Notes: generated by a model not told the origin, from the sequence alone. DNA of 64,000 nt from Actinomucor elegans (GCA_026027325.1 JAMSLZ010000010.1:1-64000); one strand, 5' to 3'; positions 9,795-19,106 are shown, numbered from the stretch's first letter. Translations and numbers: made by a program.

Positions 9795-11326
9795 TTAATT
9801 TAGCCTTCTTCTTCTATGGCGTCGTCTTTCAATTGGTATATCTTCTTCTGTTTCACGTTCTTCTATTACTTGAGTATATACTGGAGGATTGAACTCCCTA
9901 CGGTTGAATTCAACCTCTCTCAAAGTCTTCAGAAGCCCTCCAAATATGTCGGCGTTGTATTTTCGACGCCACATAAACTCGAGCAATATCCAAGGCATTT
10001 CTTCAGCGGTACGTTGGCGTGGTTTTGCATGGAGTTTAATACCATTCCAATTACCTAAAGTTTATAAATTGTGTTAATTAGGCGAGTTTATATTAATGTA
10101 TTAATAAAAATACCTTCAATTACTTGAGTATGCACCCCAGTTCTTGATACAAATTCCGCTGAATGGTTTACTGTTTCATGCGAAAAGTCACCCCATTGAG
10201 GAATATTGTTATATGCCCTCCAGCAGTCTGAGTGGATAATCGTACCTGGTTTTATAAACCTTTGGATGATAACCTTCATCGTTTCAGCACTACGATTTGG
10301 TACTGTCACCATAAAACATCTTCGTTTGTTGGTGATCTCTACACCACCAACAACCCAAATACCATCAACTCGGTGGCCTCGATTATATTTTCGTTTACCA
10401 AATTTGGATTCGTCAATTTGGACGATAATGGGATTTCTATTATCGTCCAGACCTCCTAAGGAGTTAATTTAATGTAAGTAACGTAAATTTATCTCGCTTC
10501 CTTAGCTGGTACACTTACCAATTTTAAGATCTTCTTCCGTTTGATTACCAGATAAAAAGTCCTCTTGCATTATCTGGTAAAAATCATCTATTACGCCTCT
10601 AATGGTGTCAGGATGGATACCAGTAGATAGAGTAATTGTATTACGAGGAGCCTTACAGCATAGCCAGTAATACAAAACAATAAACTGATCACGGAGAGTG
10701 CTTTTACGTTCAGCAAAGAACGATTGAAAAAGAACCGAACATCTACTTTTGTTGCAGCATTTGCTCTTGTGACAACGCCAAACATAGCCGCGATCGCTAT
10801 TAAAGGTTAGTTTCATGGTGATACCATTAGGACACTTTATTCCTGTGTGAGTATAGTCATAAAGTATTTTTTGTTCCATGAGATAACTAAATAAAATGAA
10901 TTCAGTTAATTATACTTTATGCTAGGTGAATGTATATACGTACCGCACTGTACTATTGTCGTCTTTTAACTGATTTCCAATAAGTTCAAAGATAGTGATC
11001 ATTTTAGTGGTAGGTTTTCTAGACCAAAGCTCTATTTCACCAAGCTGACTAAGAGGCAAAGCCGTTGGGAGAGAAACGCCACTAAATGTACTTGGTTCAA
11101 CTTGCTGAGGTTGAAGACTATCCAAATAAGCCAAATAAGCATCACCATCATCCTCCTCGTCGCCAGAGGATCTGGTTGAAGTCACAGTATTCTGCTCCAG
11201 ACTTAGGTCATCCAATAATTGAGGACTAGTCGAGCGAACTTCAATAGAAGAAGTAGGAATAGGAGTTGAGAGAGAACCAGAAGCGTTGGTAGAACTGGAA
11301 TCAAAAGCATGGAATGAGGAGAACAT
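9795..11326 (-). CDS. Merlin/IS1595-family transposase, four exons
   Basis: Exons of about 11326-10942, 10889-10516, 10452-10114 and 10056-9795 join in frame through GT-AG introns of 53-63 bp and give about 450 residues. The N-terminal exon is Ser/Thr-rich and disordered. The second carries a Cys-rich zinc-ribbon-like segment (CPNG ... WRCHKSKCCNKSRC). The third holds the IS1595 DDE core: Asp in QIDESKFGKRKYNRG, Asp in IHSDCWRAY, then NHSAEFV and the TGVHTQVIEG motif that carries the third acidic residue in this family. The last exon continues with the conserved EFMWRRKY segment and an Arg-rich tail. No stop or frameshift is seen, so it may be active. Exon ends are my reading of splice consensus, and the first exon is the least certain. 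Confidence 0.75.
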
Positions 11327-11586
11327 CTTGACAAGAAGCTTAGATAAAATGAAGATAGTAAATACTTGATAAAAGAGATAAAGAAAGGGGAGAAGGTGGA
11401 AAAAGGCACCTTTTTATTACTTTTTTTCTACAACTAGCAGTCACAATGAGTCATAATATGTCATACTGAGCTATATAAGCCAGCCAATTACTAACTACAA
11501 AAGAAAATGAGTCATTAAGACTCAAAATTGATGAGTAAGCCAGATAAAAGACTACATACACTACAGAGCAATGGAAAAATAATAAT

Positions 11587-11667
11587 GTTGACTACTAGTA
11601 TTGAACTCCCAACCGTTTCAATATAACTGAACCGAGCCTACACCTAGGCCAAATGCGCACTCTTTTA
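11587..11667 (-). promoter_or_regulatory. tRNA-like Pol III unit inside the Merlin right end
   Basis: Read on the minus strand, A-box TGGCCTAGGTG (11651-11641) fits the consensus exactly and B-box AGTTCAATACT (11607-11597) follows. A TTCA/TGAA anticodon-like stem encloses a 7-base loop between them. It mirrors the unit at 9543-9627 at the opposite terminus. It is a decayed tRNA-derived sequence; activity is unknown. Confidence 0.4.
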
Positions 11668-11721
11668 CAAATAAAAAAATGGTAACAGCCCAACAAGGAC
11701 ATATATTAATCACGTGACCAT

Positions 11722-11799
11722 CACGTGGTCTCATCCGAATTAGGTAACCCCCTTATGGTCTCAATTCGTCCAAATCCACCTGGTGTCCTTATATTAGCA
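11722..11799 (-). repeat. Merlin right terminal inverted repeat
   Basis: Inverted copy of 9411-9488. The outer edge is TATATTAGCA at 11799, directly abutting gag sequence. Confidence 0.8.
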
Positions 11800-12313
11800 C
11801 TGATCCCCAATTGGTATCCAAGTCTTGAACATGGGCACGGAGTACCTTCTCGAAACAAACGCAAAAATCATGAGCCGAGTCATACATGTCTTCACGAGGC
11901 TTCCATTGGTGTTCACCTCTTAATTGAAGAAAAGGTAGACCAGCAGGCACAATCGCAGGGCGATGGGATGCAGAGACAGGACCAGAAGTGGATGAAGATT
12001 CATCCATAATCTTCAGGTAAGAATTTTGAGCCTGTTTGAAATGAGCAAGCTTTTCTTCAGCAGACTTGTAAGCCACATATGCCTCGTTGGCAGCAGTAGA
12101 GTTAGGATCTTGACGAACCAGAGCAGCCAAACGAGTAAACAGCATTCTAGAGTTATCAGTTAAGGCTTGAACCACATCCGAGGCATCATCAGGAGGTGAA
12201 TCAATGGTTGATTGATTATCAGAGAAGGCTTGTTCGACTTCACCAATAGGACCAGAAATGACACCATCCATGGTAGAGACACCAGAATCAGTAACAGGGG
12301 CTTGAGCAGACAT
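11800..12313 (-). pseudogene. Truncated Ty3/gypsy gag (LTR-A family)
   Basis: It starts with ATG at 12313, 38 bp inside the LTR at 12351-12659, and is open to the Merlin junction at 11800 (about 171 codons). It shares with the gag at 17355 a coiled-coil-like N-terminal half, then an LPxFQL...KP motif and a Phe/Trp pattern of capsid type. The C-terminal half and all of pol are missing. Confidence 0.7.
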
Positions 12314-12350
12314 AGTAAGTAGAATAAAGCGTTGAATTCAAAAAGTAAAA

Positions 12351-12659
12351 TGTTGTGTTTGCACAGTGAATAATAAAGAAGACTAAAAAGAGTACTTTTT
12401 GAGACTGTGCTTTATTAACAAAGATGAATATAAAGATGAAAAATCCTATAACTATGTCTAAACTAAACCTATTTATACTAATCGTCTATCTAAGTGTGGT
12501 GAAGAGGATTTAAGAAGATGTTATGTTATAGGTCTATGTTCTAGATATATATCCATCTGAGACATGAATCTTAAACATATCAACTCATAAGTGCTTCCGT
12601 AAAGATGAGATTGATAATGAATAAGTTATTATTCATACAATAGTCTCTATTCTATAACA
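12351..12659 (-). repeat. LTR-A, 309 bp, minus orientation
   Basis: Read on the minus strand it starts TGTTATAGAATAGAGAC and ends ...GTGCAAACACAACA. It is a near-identical inverted copy of 17029-17337. It is the 5' LTR of the truncated gag at 11800-12313. Confidence 0.85.
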
Positions 12660-13136
12660 CTATTCATAAAGAACGTCCCATTGTTTTGGAACATGTTTTA
12701 AATTTCTTCGATAGCTCAATTTAAAATAATTTTATGCGACGCTAAGTAATGACGAATTTTGAAAAATCAAAAAATCAAAATTTCTCAAATTCGCCTTAGC
12801 TCCGTAGTTTTAAATAGAGTTCGCAGTAAAGGAAAACCTATAGGAAAAAAGGCCAAAGTTTTAGCCCTCTATTGATACTAACATCAACCGCATAGTTTTA
12901 TTTTAGACAGCTGTGTAAAGAGAAAAATGTTAATTTATAAAACATTGAAACCCTTTTTTCGCATACAGTATTTTGAACATATTTCTGTAATACTAAATGT
13001 TCTTCATAGGTCTATGTTCTAAATAGAGCAACATTTTCTTTTCATAAAAAGAAAAGCGACTCCCAACCTTCACGTTTCCAAGGAACACGTCACAAGCTCG
13101 TGTTAAGGCTGAACTACGCTTACCAACATTTATTTT
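12660..13136. other. AT-rich sequence without a recognisable gene
   Basis: No ORF or domain is seen. A fragment near 13003-13021 (AGGTCTATGTTCTA) resembles part of LTR-A, so it is probably old retroelement debris. Confidence 0.4.
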
Positions 13137-13258
13137 TGTTGTAAACGCTCATGATTATATTAATAAGAGAATACTGTACAGATAGAAAATCGTATAGATA
13201 TCCTTATATATAGCTGCAGAAGTGTATAAAGCATTATTACCAAGAACCAGAATGTAAA

Positions 13259-13660
13259 GAGCTACATTACATATCATTAATAATTAATATATATATTATA
13301 ATTATTTTCATATTATTAAATTAAAATTATATAGCTTTCTTTATTTATCAAGTTGTAAGTTGCTAAAAAACTTACGGCGTGCTTTTTAATCAATTTTAAA
13401 AGAAAAAAATTGTCGCACAACAGGGTTTCGATCTGGTGTGAAATATTATGAAAAAAAAAAGTTTAATTGTATTGAAAAGTAATATAAAAGTTTAATCTTT
13501 ATAAGTTTTGCATAATTATTGCAATTTCTTATTTTTACGTTAATTACCAAACTTTCAAAAATTACAATAAAAAAGTGTTAAACAAAAAAAAATATAATTA
13601 CAAAAAACACTATTTAATTTAAAAACTAATTTTTATTTTTTTTTATTTTTAACGTTGCTC
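13259..13660 (-). repeat. Terminal direct repeat, family 2, downstream of the transposase
   Basis: 402 bp, ends GAGCTACATTA and GAGCAACGTTA in inverted relation. The transposase stop codon directly abuts its inner edge at 13660/13661. It contains the only GC-rich island of the repeat (13411-13440) next to a small hairpin (GTAAGT...ACTTAC, 13355-13375). Confidence 0.92.
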
Positions 13661-15112
13661 TTAGACATTGATAGAATCCCAATAATTCTTTAGAATATCT
13701 TTTGTTTGAAAGTCACTTTCTTTAATCCAACTGTTTACTTGTTTTTTATAATTTCTCCATTTTACCTCATATTCATATTCATTATTTATTTTTCTATGTT
13801 GTATTATATATTGTATCTCATATACATTTTTATCAGTACTAGTATTATTATCATCATTATCAATTTGCATTTTATTTTTAGTTAAGCTGATTTTAAAATT
13901 ATTATCAGATAAAAGTTTATTTAGAAGATCATCCTGTAAACTTTTCATATTCATTATATTTTCTTTTTTATATACCGCCTTTATTGATTTAGTTTCGATA
14001 TTAAAATCCTTAATAGTATCAAAAAAATCAAAATCTTTTTCCATCCATAGTTTATAATAAGATTTTTCTTCTATATTATTATTTTCTACAAAGTTTTTGA
14101 TATTAAATAAAACTAATGCTAATTTAATCTGAATGTTATATGTTTTTTCTTTTGTAATTCTTGCATTGGCTTTGTAGCTAAATCTTTTGAATATATTTGA
14201 AAATTTTGCAAAAAAAGTTTCAATGGTACTTCTATATGATCCTAATTGTTTATTAAAATTTAATTCATCAACATCTAAATCAATATTTTTTTCTTTTTTT
14301 ATTGGAAAACAAAAGTTATTTTCTGTAATATGTAATCCTACATTATTATATTTTTTTAAAATTTCATCTAATACATTTTCATACAATCCATCATAGCATA
14401 AACAATCTGTTAGTTTAAAAAATTTCATTAAATTTATATTATTAATAAACATATTATCGTCATTATTAAATTTACACGGTAATGATTCTGAAACATAGAT
14501 GATATATCCTGCTGAATCTATAATAAATTGGGTGTTTAATGCATTTTTCTTTAATTTATAAGAATATAAATCTTTTTTATTTAAATCAATATCTTCAATT
14601 ACTATTCTATTATGTCTTCCATCTAAAAGTAATGTACAATGTTCAAAATTTTTAGGATTGTATAATTTACTATATAATAATCTAGTAATGCTGTTGCTAA
14701 AACAATAAAACATCGTATTATTAACCCAATTTTCTAAAAAATCTATATTATCAATAAAAACAGATTTATAAATTCTATAAAAAGAATCATTCTCATCATA
14801 AATTTTCATATCATTAATGGAACAACCATCTACTAATAATTTTAAAATCAAAATTCCTTTTTCTACATTATATACTGGTGATGGCATTTTAATTTTACTA
14901 CAAATTTCTGTTAAAAATACAAATATAGGAATTGCACCTAATAGTTCATATAATTCTTTTTTTATATTTTGAATGTTAATAAAATTTCCTATTTTACTTC
15001 TATGATATTGTTTTTCAATATTAGATTTATATGTATTATCTAAAAATTTCCAATAATTTGTTTTAATCTCTTCATATTCATTTTCTAATAGTTCCTCTAT
15101 TTCAATTGTCAT
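13661..15112 (-). CDS. Harbinger-like DDE transposase with C-terminal chromodomain (family 2)
   Basis: 483 residues, single exon, start 183 bp inside the upstream repeat edge. Catalytic triad candidates are Asp164 (LLLDGRHN), Asp241 (LCYDGLY) and Glu298 (SYRSTIETFFAKF), in the same order and spacing as in the protein at 4024-5481. A chromodomain occupies about residues 431-480 (YEIQYIIQHR, EYEVKWRNY, NSWIKESDF). Overall similarity to the family 1 protein is clear but moderate, so the two are separate lineages rather than copies. Coding sequence is very AT-rich. The stop codon TAA is the last triplet of the core, so translation ends exactly at the repeat border. It is expected to act on the GAGNNACRTT termini. 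Confidence 0.87.
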   Translation of the reverse strand: MTIEIEELLENEYEEIKTNYWKFLDNTYKSNIEKQYHRSKIGNFINIQNIKKELYELLGAIPIFVFLTEICSKIKMPSPVYNVEKGILILKLLVDGCSINDMKIYDENDSFYRIYKSVFIDNIDFLENWVNNTMFYCFSNSITRLLYSKLYNPKNFEHCTLLLDGRHNRIVIEDIDLNKKDLYSYKLKKNALNTQFIIDSAGYIIYVSESLPCKFNNDDNMFINNINLMKFFKLTDCLCYDGLYENVLDEILKKYNNVGLHITENNFCFPIKKEKNIDLDVDELNFNKQLGSYRSTIETFFAKFSNIFKRFSYKANARITKEKTYNIQIKLALVLFNIKNFVENNNIEEKSYYKLWMEKDFDFFDTIKDFNIETKSIKAVYKKENIMNMKSLQDDLLNKLLSDNNFKISLTKNKMQIDNDDNNTSTDKNVYEIQYIIQHRKINNEYEYEVKWRNYKKQVNSWIKESDFQTKDILKNYWDSINV

Positions 15113-15295
15113 AAGATGTTCTTATTTTTATTTATATAATAATTCAATTTTTTAGAAAAAAGTAATTGAGTTTGAATTAATGTTACAGAAATGATTATAA
15201 TTATAATTATTTTAATATTAAACATTCAAACATTTGGCAAAAAAAAAATAAAAATTGATACTATGAATCAAAAACAAAGAGCAATTTTTATATAA

Positions 15296-15696
15296 GAGCT
15301 ACATTACATATCATTAATAATTAATATATATATTATAATTATTTTCATATTATTAAATTAAAATTATATAGCTTTCTTTATTTATCAAGTTGTAAGTTGC
15401 TAAAAAACTTACGGCGTGCTTTTTAATCAATTTTAAAAGAAAAAAATTGTCGCACAACAGGGTTTCGATCTGGTGTGAAATATTATGAAAAAAAAAAGTT
15501 TAATTGTATTGAAAAGTAATATAAAAGTTTAATCTTTATAAGTTTTGCATAATTATTGCAATTTCTTATTTTTACGTTAATTACCAAACTTTCAAAAATT
15601 ACAATAAAAAAGTGTTAAACAAAAAAAAATATAATTACAAAAAACACTATTTAATTTAAAAACTAATTTTTATTTTTTTTATTTTTAACGTTGCTC
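15296..15696 (-). repeat. Terminal direct repeat, family 2, upstream of the transposase
   Basis: 401-bp copy of 13259-13660, preceded inside by TAA and followed outside by the AAA target duplication. Confidence 0.92.
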
Positions 15697-16129
15697 AAAT
15701 GACTGTATTTGATTATGTTAAAATATATCTTTATTTATATATCACTCTGAGCAAGTAGACGCTAATTGATAAATACTATCTCTCACACCAAATATTACAG
15801 TCAATACTATTACCTTTGAATATATTGATCCCGACACTCCTCGCCGCTAATCTTGGTCCGCTCATTTGGTTATTATCCCTGGTCTTCTTTATGCGCAGTC
15901 CAACCTTGTTCCTGGCAAATCGTAATATGAATTTAGAATCAAGTACCGATCGAGAAAAAGTATACAAGAGATGCGTTTTATCACCTTTTGACCAGTTAAT
16001 CAATTCTTGATCTATAATAAAAACTATCCACAGTTTTAAAAGTATTTCTATCTTTCCAAATCTCTATCTACCACCTTTACAACATTTTTTACTTTTAATT
16101 ACTGTCCTATTTTCCTTACTTTTATCAAT

Positions 16130-16205
16130 ATGGCTTCCAACAACGTTTCTGGTTCTTCTTCTGCCAACTGTGGTGTTAACCCTGACACCCCCATTGTCAT
16201 GAACC
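16130..16205 (+). pseudogene. gag N-terminal fragment
   Basis: A short open stretch starts ATG GCT TCC AAC AAC and is Ser/Asn/Pro-rich, like the disordered start of Mucoralean-type gypsy Gag proteins. It breaks off near 16206. It lies just outside the LTR-B edge and is probably a fragment of another retroelement. Confidence 0.35.
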
Positions 16206-17028
16206 AATCATTAGTCCACGTGCTTCCAAGACATCCATGCATCACGTCACGTTACCATGACTCATGTTTCGAGTTTCAGACGCGTAATCTGAAACCGTGA
16301 GATTGTTTCAGTCAGTGAAACAATCACCAATCAGACCCATGTTCCAAGTTGATTAAGTAATCCATGTTTCATCATTGAAAAGGTATAAATAAGATCTACA
16401 TTTGTAGCCATCTTTACCTTTGTCAATTATCCTAGTTGTTGTGTACGTGGATAGAAAGAGGATTATAATAGAAGAACAGAAGAATAATATCAAAACTGTG
16501 GTAAGTCTTTTTATTTCAAAATTAAATTTCGAAAATGATCTCTTCTAATCAGCTAAGAGCTCGTCCTTTTATACTTTTCAGCTTGCTGCGGTTGACTAAT
16601 GATATTATGGGTATACGTAAGCTAGTAGCTTGTTGACTGCGCGGCTCATAGTGACTTGCTGATATTCCAAGATGATGATGATGGCCGACATACTGCGGTA
16701 CCATATCGGACTGTAAATAAAGGTAAGCATTTTATCTCGGCATAACACTCGATTAGGAATTTGTCTTTTACTGCTATTTCTTGTTTTATAATAAAGCGTA
16801 ATAATTACACAGTTGTTCATATTCTGGATTCGGGTAATAATGAGTTACATCTTCAAGCTATTCATAAAGGTGGGCATATGGCTACCAAAGCCTATACAAC
16901 CTCTTCTTTACTGATATAATCATGAGCGTTTACAACACTAGTCTTAACCCTAGTCGTATTACTACTCAAATAAACTTACCTTTACCATTTACACTTGTCG
17001 ATATTCTGTCCACGCCTTGTATAGCCAG
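16206..17028. other. Mosaic of old LTR fragments
   Basis: There is no intact gene. 16805-16936 is a diverged copy of the 3' part of LTR-B (shared TAATCATGAGCGTTTACAAC, ends CA at 16936). 16206-16600 holds an LTR-like promoter segment with TATAAATAAG near 16384. Confidence 0.5.
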
Positions 17029-17337
17029 TGTTATAGAATAGAGACTATTGTATGAATAATAACTTATTCATTATCAATCTCATCTTTACGGAAGCACTTA
17101 TGAGTTGATATGTTTAAGATTCATGTCTCAGATGGATATATATCTAGAACATAGACCTATAACATAACATCTTCTTAAATCCTCTTCACCACACTTAGAT
17201 AGACGATTAGTATAAATAGGTTTAGTTTAGACATAGTTATAGGATCTTCATCTTTATATTCATCTTTGTTAATAAAGCACAGTCTCAAAAAGTACTCTTT
17301 TTAGTCTTCTTTATTATTTCACTGTGCAAACTCAACA
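17029..17337 (+). repeat. LTR-A, 309 bp, plus orientation
   Basis: Starts TGTTATAGAATAGAGAC and ends ...GTGCAAACTCAACA. It is the inverted counterpart of 12351-12659, with the same length and very high identity. It is the 5' LTR of the gag that starts at 17355. Confidence 0.88.
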
Positions 17338-17510
17338 GCCAGTACCTGACACCCATGTTTGATGAATCGACCTTGTCAAGCAACCTTGATGAGTTTATCA
17401 AGTCTCCTGGTGCTAGTTCTTTGTTGTCCGAGTCGGCTGAGCATGCTGTTGCTGACATGACTGACCCACAACTGATTGACACAAATATCGCCGGGCTCCG
17501 TGCAGATATT

Positions 17511-17913
17511 GAGCTACATTACATATCATTAATAATTAATATATATATTATAATTATTTTTATATTATTAAATTAAAATTATATAGTTTTCTTTATTTAT
17601 CAAGTTGTAAGTTGCTAAAAAACTTACGACGTGCTTTTTAATCAATTTTAAAAGAAAAAAATTGTCGCACAACAGGGTTTCGATCTGGTGTGAAATATTA
17701 TGAAAAAAAAAAGTTTAATTGTATTGAAAAGTAATATAAAAGTTTAATCTTTATAAGTTTTGCATAATTATTGCAATTTCTTATTTTTACGTTAATTACC
17801 AAACTTTGAAAAATTACAATAAAAAAGTGTTAAACAAAAAAAAAATATAATTACAAAAAACACTATTTAATTTAAAAACTAATTTTTATTTTTTTTTATT
17901 TTTAACGTTGCTC
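17511..17913 (-). mobile_element. Solo 403-bp terminal repeat (family 2) inside gag
   Basis: Same sequence as the repeats at 13259 and 15296, with a few substitutions. The duplication is ATT (17508-17510 and 17914-17916). Without it the gag frame runs uninterrupted through an Ile codon. It carries no transposase core. Confidence 0.92.
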
Positions 17914-18639
17914 ATTACCCGATACCTTCAAGCGTTTAGTCGTGCTCGTGTAGTCAGAGATGACGTAGCGGCTGATGAAGCCTTGTTGGCCCTTGAACGC
18001 TCCAAGAGGATGCTCCGTGAGATCCAAGAGTGCAGTTCATTGATCGGTGAGGTTGATCGTGTTAAGCCACCTACTGGTTTGACATTGAATCGTCGCGACT
18101 TGCCCAAGTTCCAACTCTTGACCTCGGCTGTCAAACCTTTTCCAGGTTACGAAGCCTTCGAGTCTGTTGAGCACTTTTTGAGAGAATTTGAGGATGTAGT
18201 TGAGTCTTCTTCCATGTCCATTGATGAGGTGTGGAAGAACTTCTTACCCCTTTGCCTTCCCCATGGCGATAAAGCATGGGTGAAAGATGAGCTGAGTAGA
18301 GGTTGTACCCTATGGGCAGATGCTCTCGTAGAGAGTTTAAGAAGCAGCACGGTTCTTCCCTTGTGTTGAGAAGATATACTGACCTTGTGTTTACCATGGT
18401 AATGGAAAACAATGAGTCGGTGGGCGACTATGCTAAGCGTTTTCAAACAGCAATGTTTGATGCTGGCCTAACCTAGAGAGTGTCCTAGAGTAGCTGATCG
18501 TTTTTTGGCCTCGCTGACCAAACCTGTTCAGACGCTGATCAGAGTTGCAATGAATTCAGTGAAGGCTGGATCTTCTGGTGAGAATGCTGAATACACTGTC
18601 GATCAAATCGCACAGATTGGTCGTGATATTCTTGGTGAC

Positions 18640-18958
18640 TGTTATATCGAATATAATAAAGACTGTAAAAATAACCAGACTGATAAAACGAATTTATTTA
18701 TTAAAGCATTAAAATGATGAGCTATTTATACAAAATTGAAGTTCGGATTTAACTTGATATTATAGACGATTGAGTTAGTCAAAGACTGTGCTCATGGAGT
18801 TAACAAGGATTTATAGTAATCCATTCTAGTACGACTTTATATTCGGTGATAGATAGTTTATGAAGGTTAGTTGCACTAAGCATTGATTTCCATATATATC
18901 TCTTAACCGACGTTACAAAGCTGTCAAAGCACAAGCTGAGTATAAGCATTGTCGAACA
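18640..18958 (-). repeat. Solo LTR (fourth LTR family) inside gag
   Basis: Read on the minus strand it begins TGTTCGACAATGC, has a TATAAATAGC box and an AATAAATAAA signal, and ends ...GATATAACA. It is 319 bp with TG...CA ends. The flanks are GTGAC and TTGAC, a near-perfect 5-bp duplication. Removing it leaves the gag frame continuous. Confidence 0.7.
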
Positions 18959-19086
18959 TTGACCTGATTGGTGACGGACACTGAACAAGTCATGTTTACA
19001 ACAGTGACGACCATACGTCGTATAATGAGGCTGTTTCTCTTCTTCCTGGTGCGCCTGTTGTTGAGCGACGCAAAGAAAAGGCCCCC

Positions 19087-19106
19087 CACTATGGCGAAAA
19101 TATTGT
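19087..19106 (+). repeat. CACTA left terminal inverted repeat
   Basis: Exact inverted match to 26445-26464. The CACTA start defines the superfamily. Confidence 0.93.

Larger units (their letters stand above)
9411..11799 (-). mobile_element. Merlin-type (IS1595-like) DNA transposon
   Basis: A 2,389-bp element has inverted termini: about 78 bp of strong match (9411-9488 and 11722-11799, starting TGCTAATATAAGGACACC at both ends) and weaker match continuing inward to roughly 250 bp. It encodes a spliced transposase. The flanks (TTAAA on the left, CTGAT on the right) show no direct duplication. They also belong to two different gypsy elements, so the locus may be the product of recombination between two copies. 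Confidence 0.75.
13259..15696 (-). mobile_element. Composite DDE transposon, family 2: direct repeat - transposase - direct repeat
   Basis: 2,438 bp. Direct repeats of 402 bp (13259-13660) and 401 bp (15296-15696) flank a minus-strand transposase ORF. The repeats differ by eye only in a poly-T length. The target duplication is AAA (13256-13258 and 15697-15699). The same LTR-B sequence occurs uninterrupted at 26586-27091 with a single TTT (26970-26972, complement of AAA) at the matching place, so the unoccupied site is visible in this window. In the ORF orientation the core starts TTA and ends TAA. Confidence 0.92.
13137..16084 (-). repeat. LTR-B, minus orientation, split by a DDE transposon
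   Basis: Without the insertion at 13259-15696 and one AAA duplicate, this is about 507 bp, starting (minus strand, 16084) TGTTGTAAAGGTGG and ending ...GTTTACAACA. It is an inverted near-identical copy of the solo LTR at 26586-27091. The flanks ATTTT (13132-13136) and TTTTT (16085-16089) could be an imperfect 5-bp duplication. The two 75-residue ORFs inside the two copies are not genes. Confidence 0.85.

Noticed and set aside
15776..16003. 75-residue ORF, also present at 26668-26895
   Set aside because: It lies wholly within both LTR-B copies; similarity between the two is LTR conservation, not protein conservation. The opposite-strand ORFs there are equally shared.
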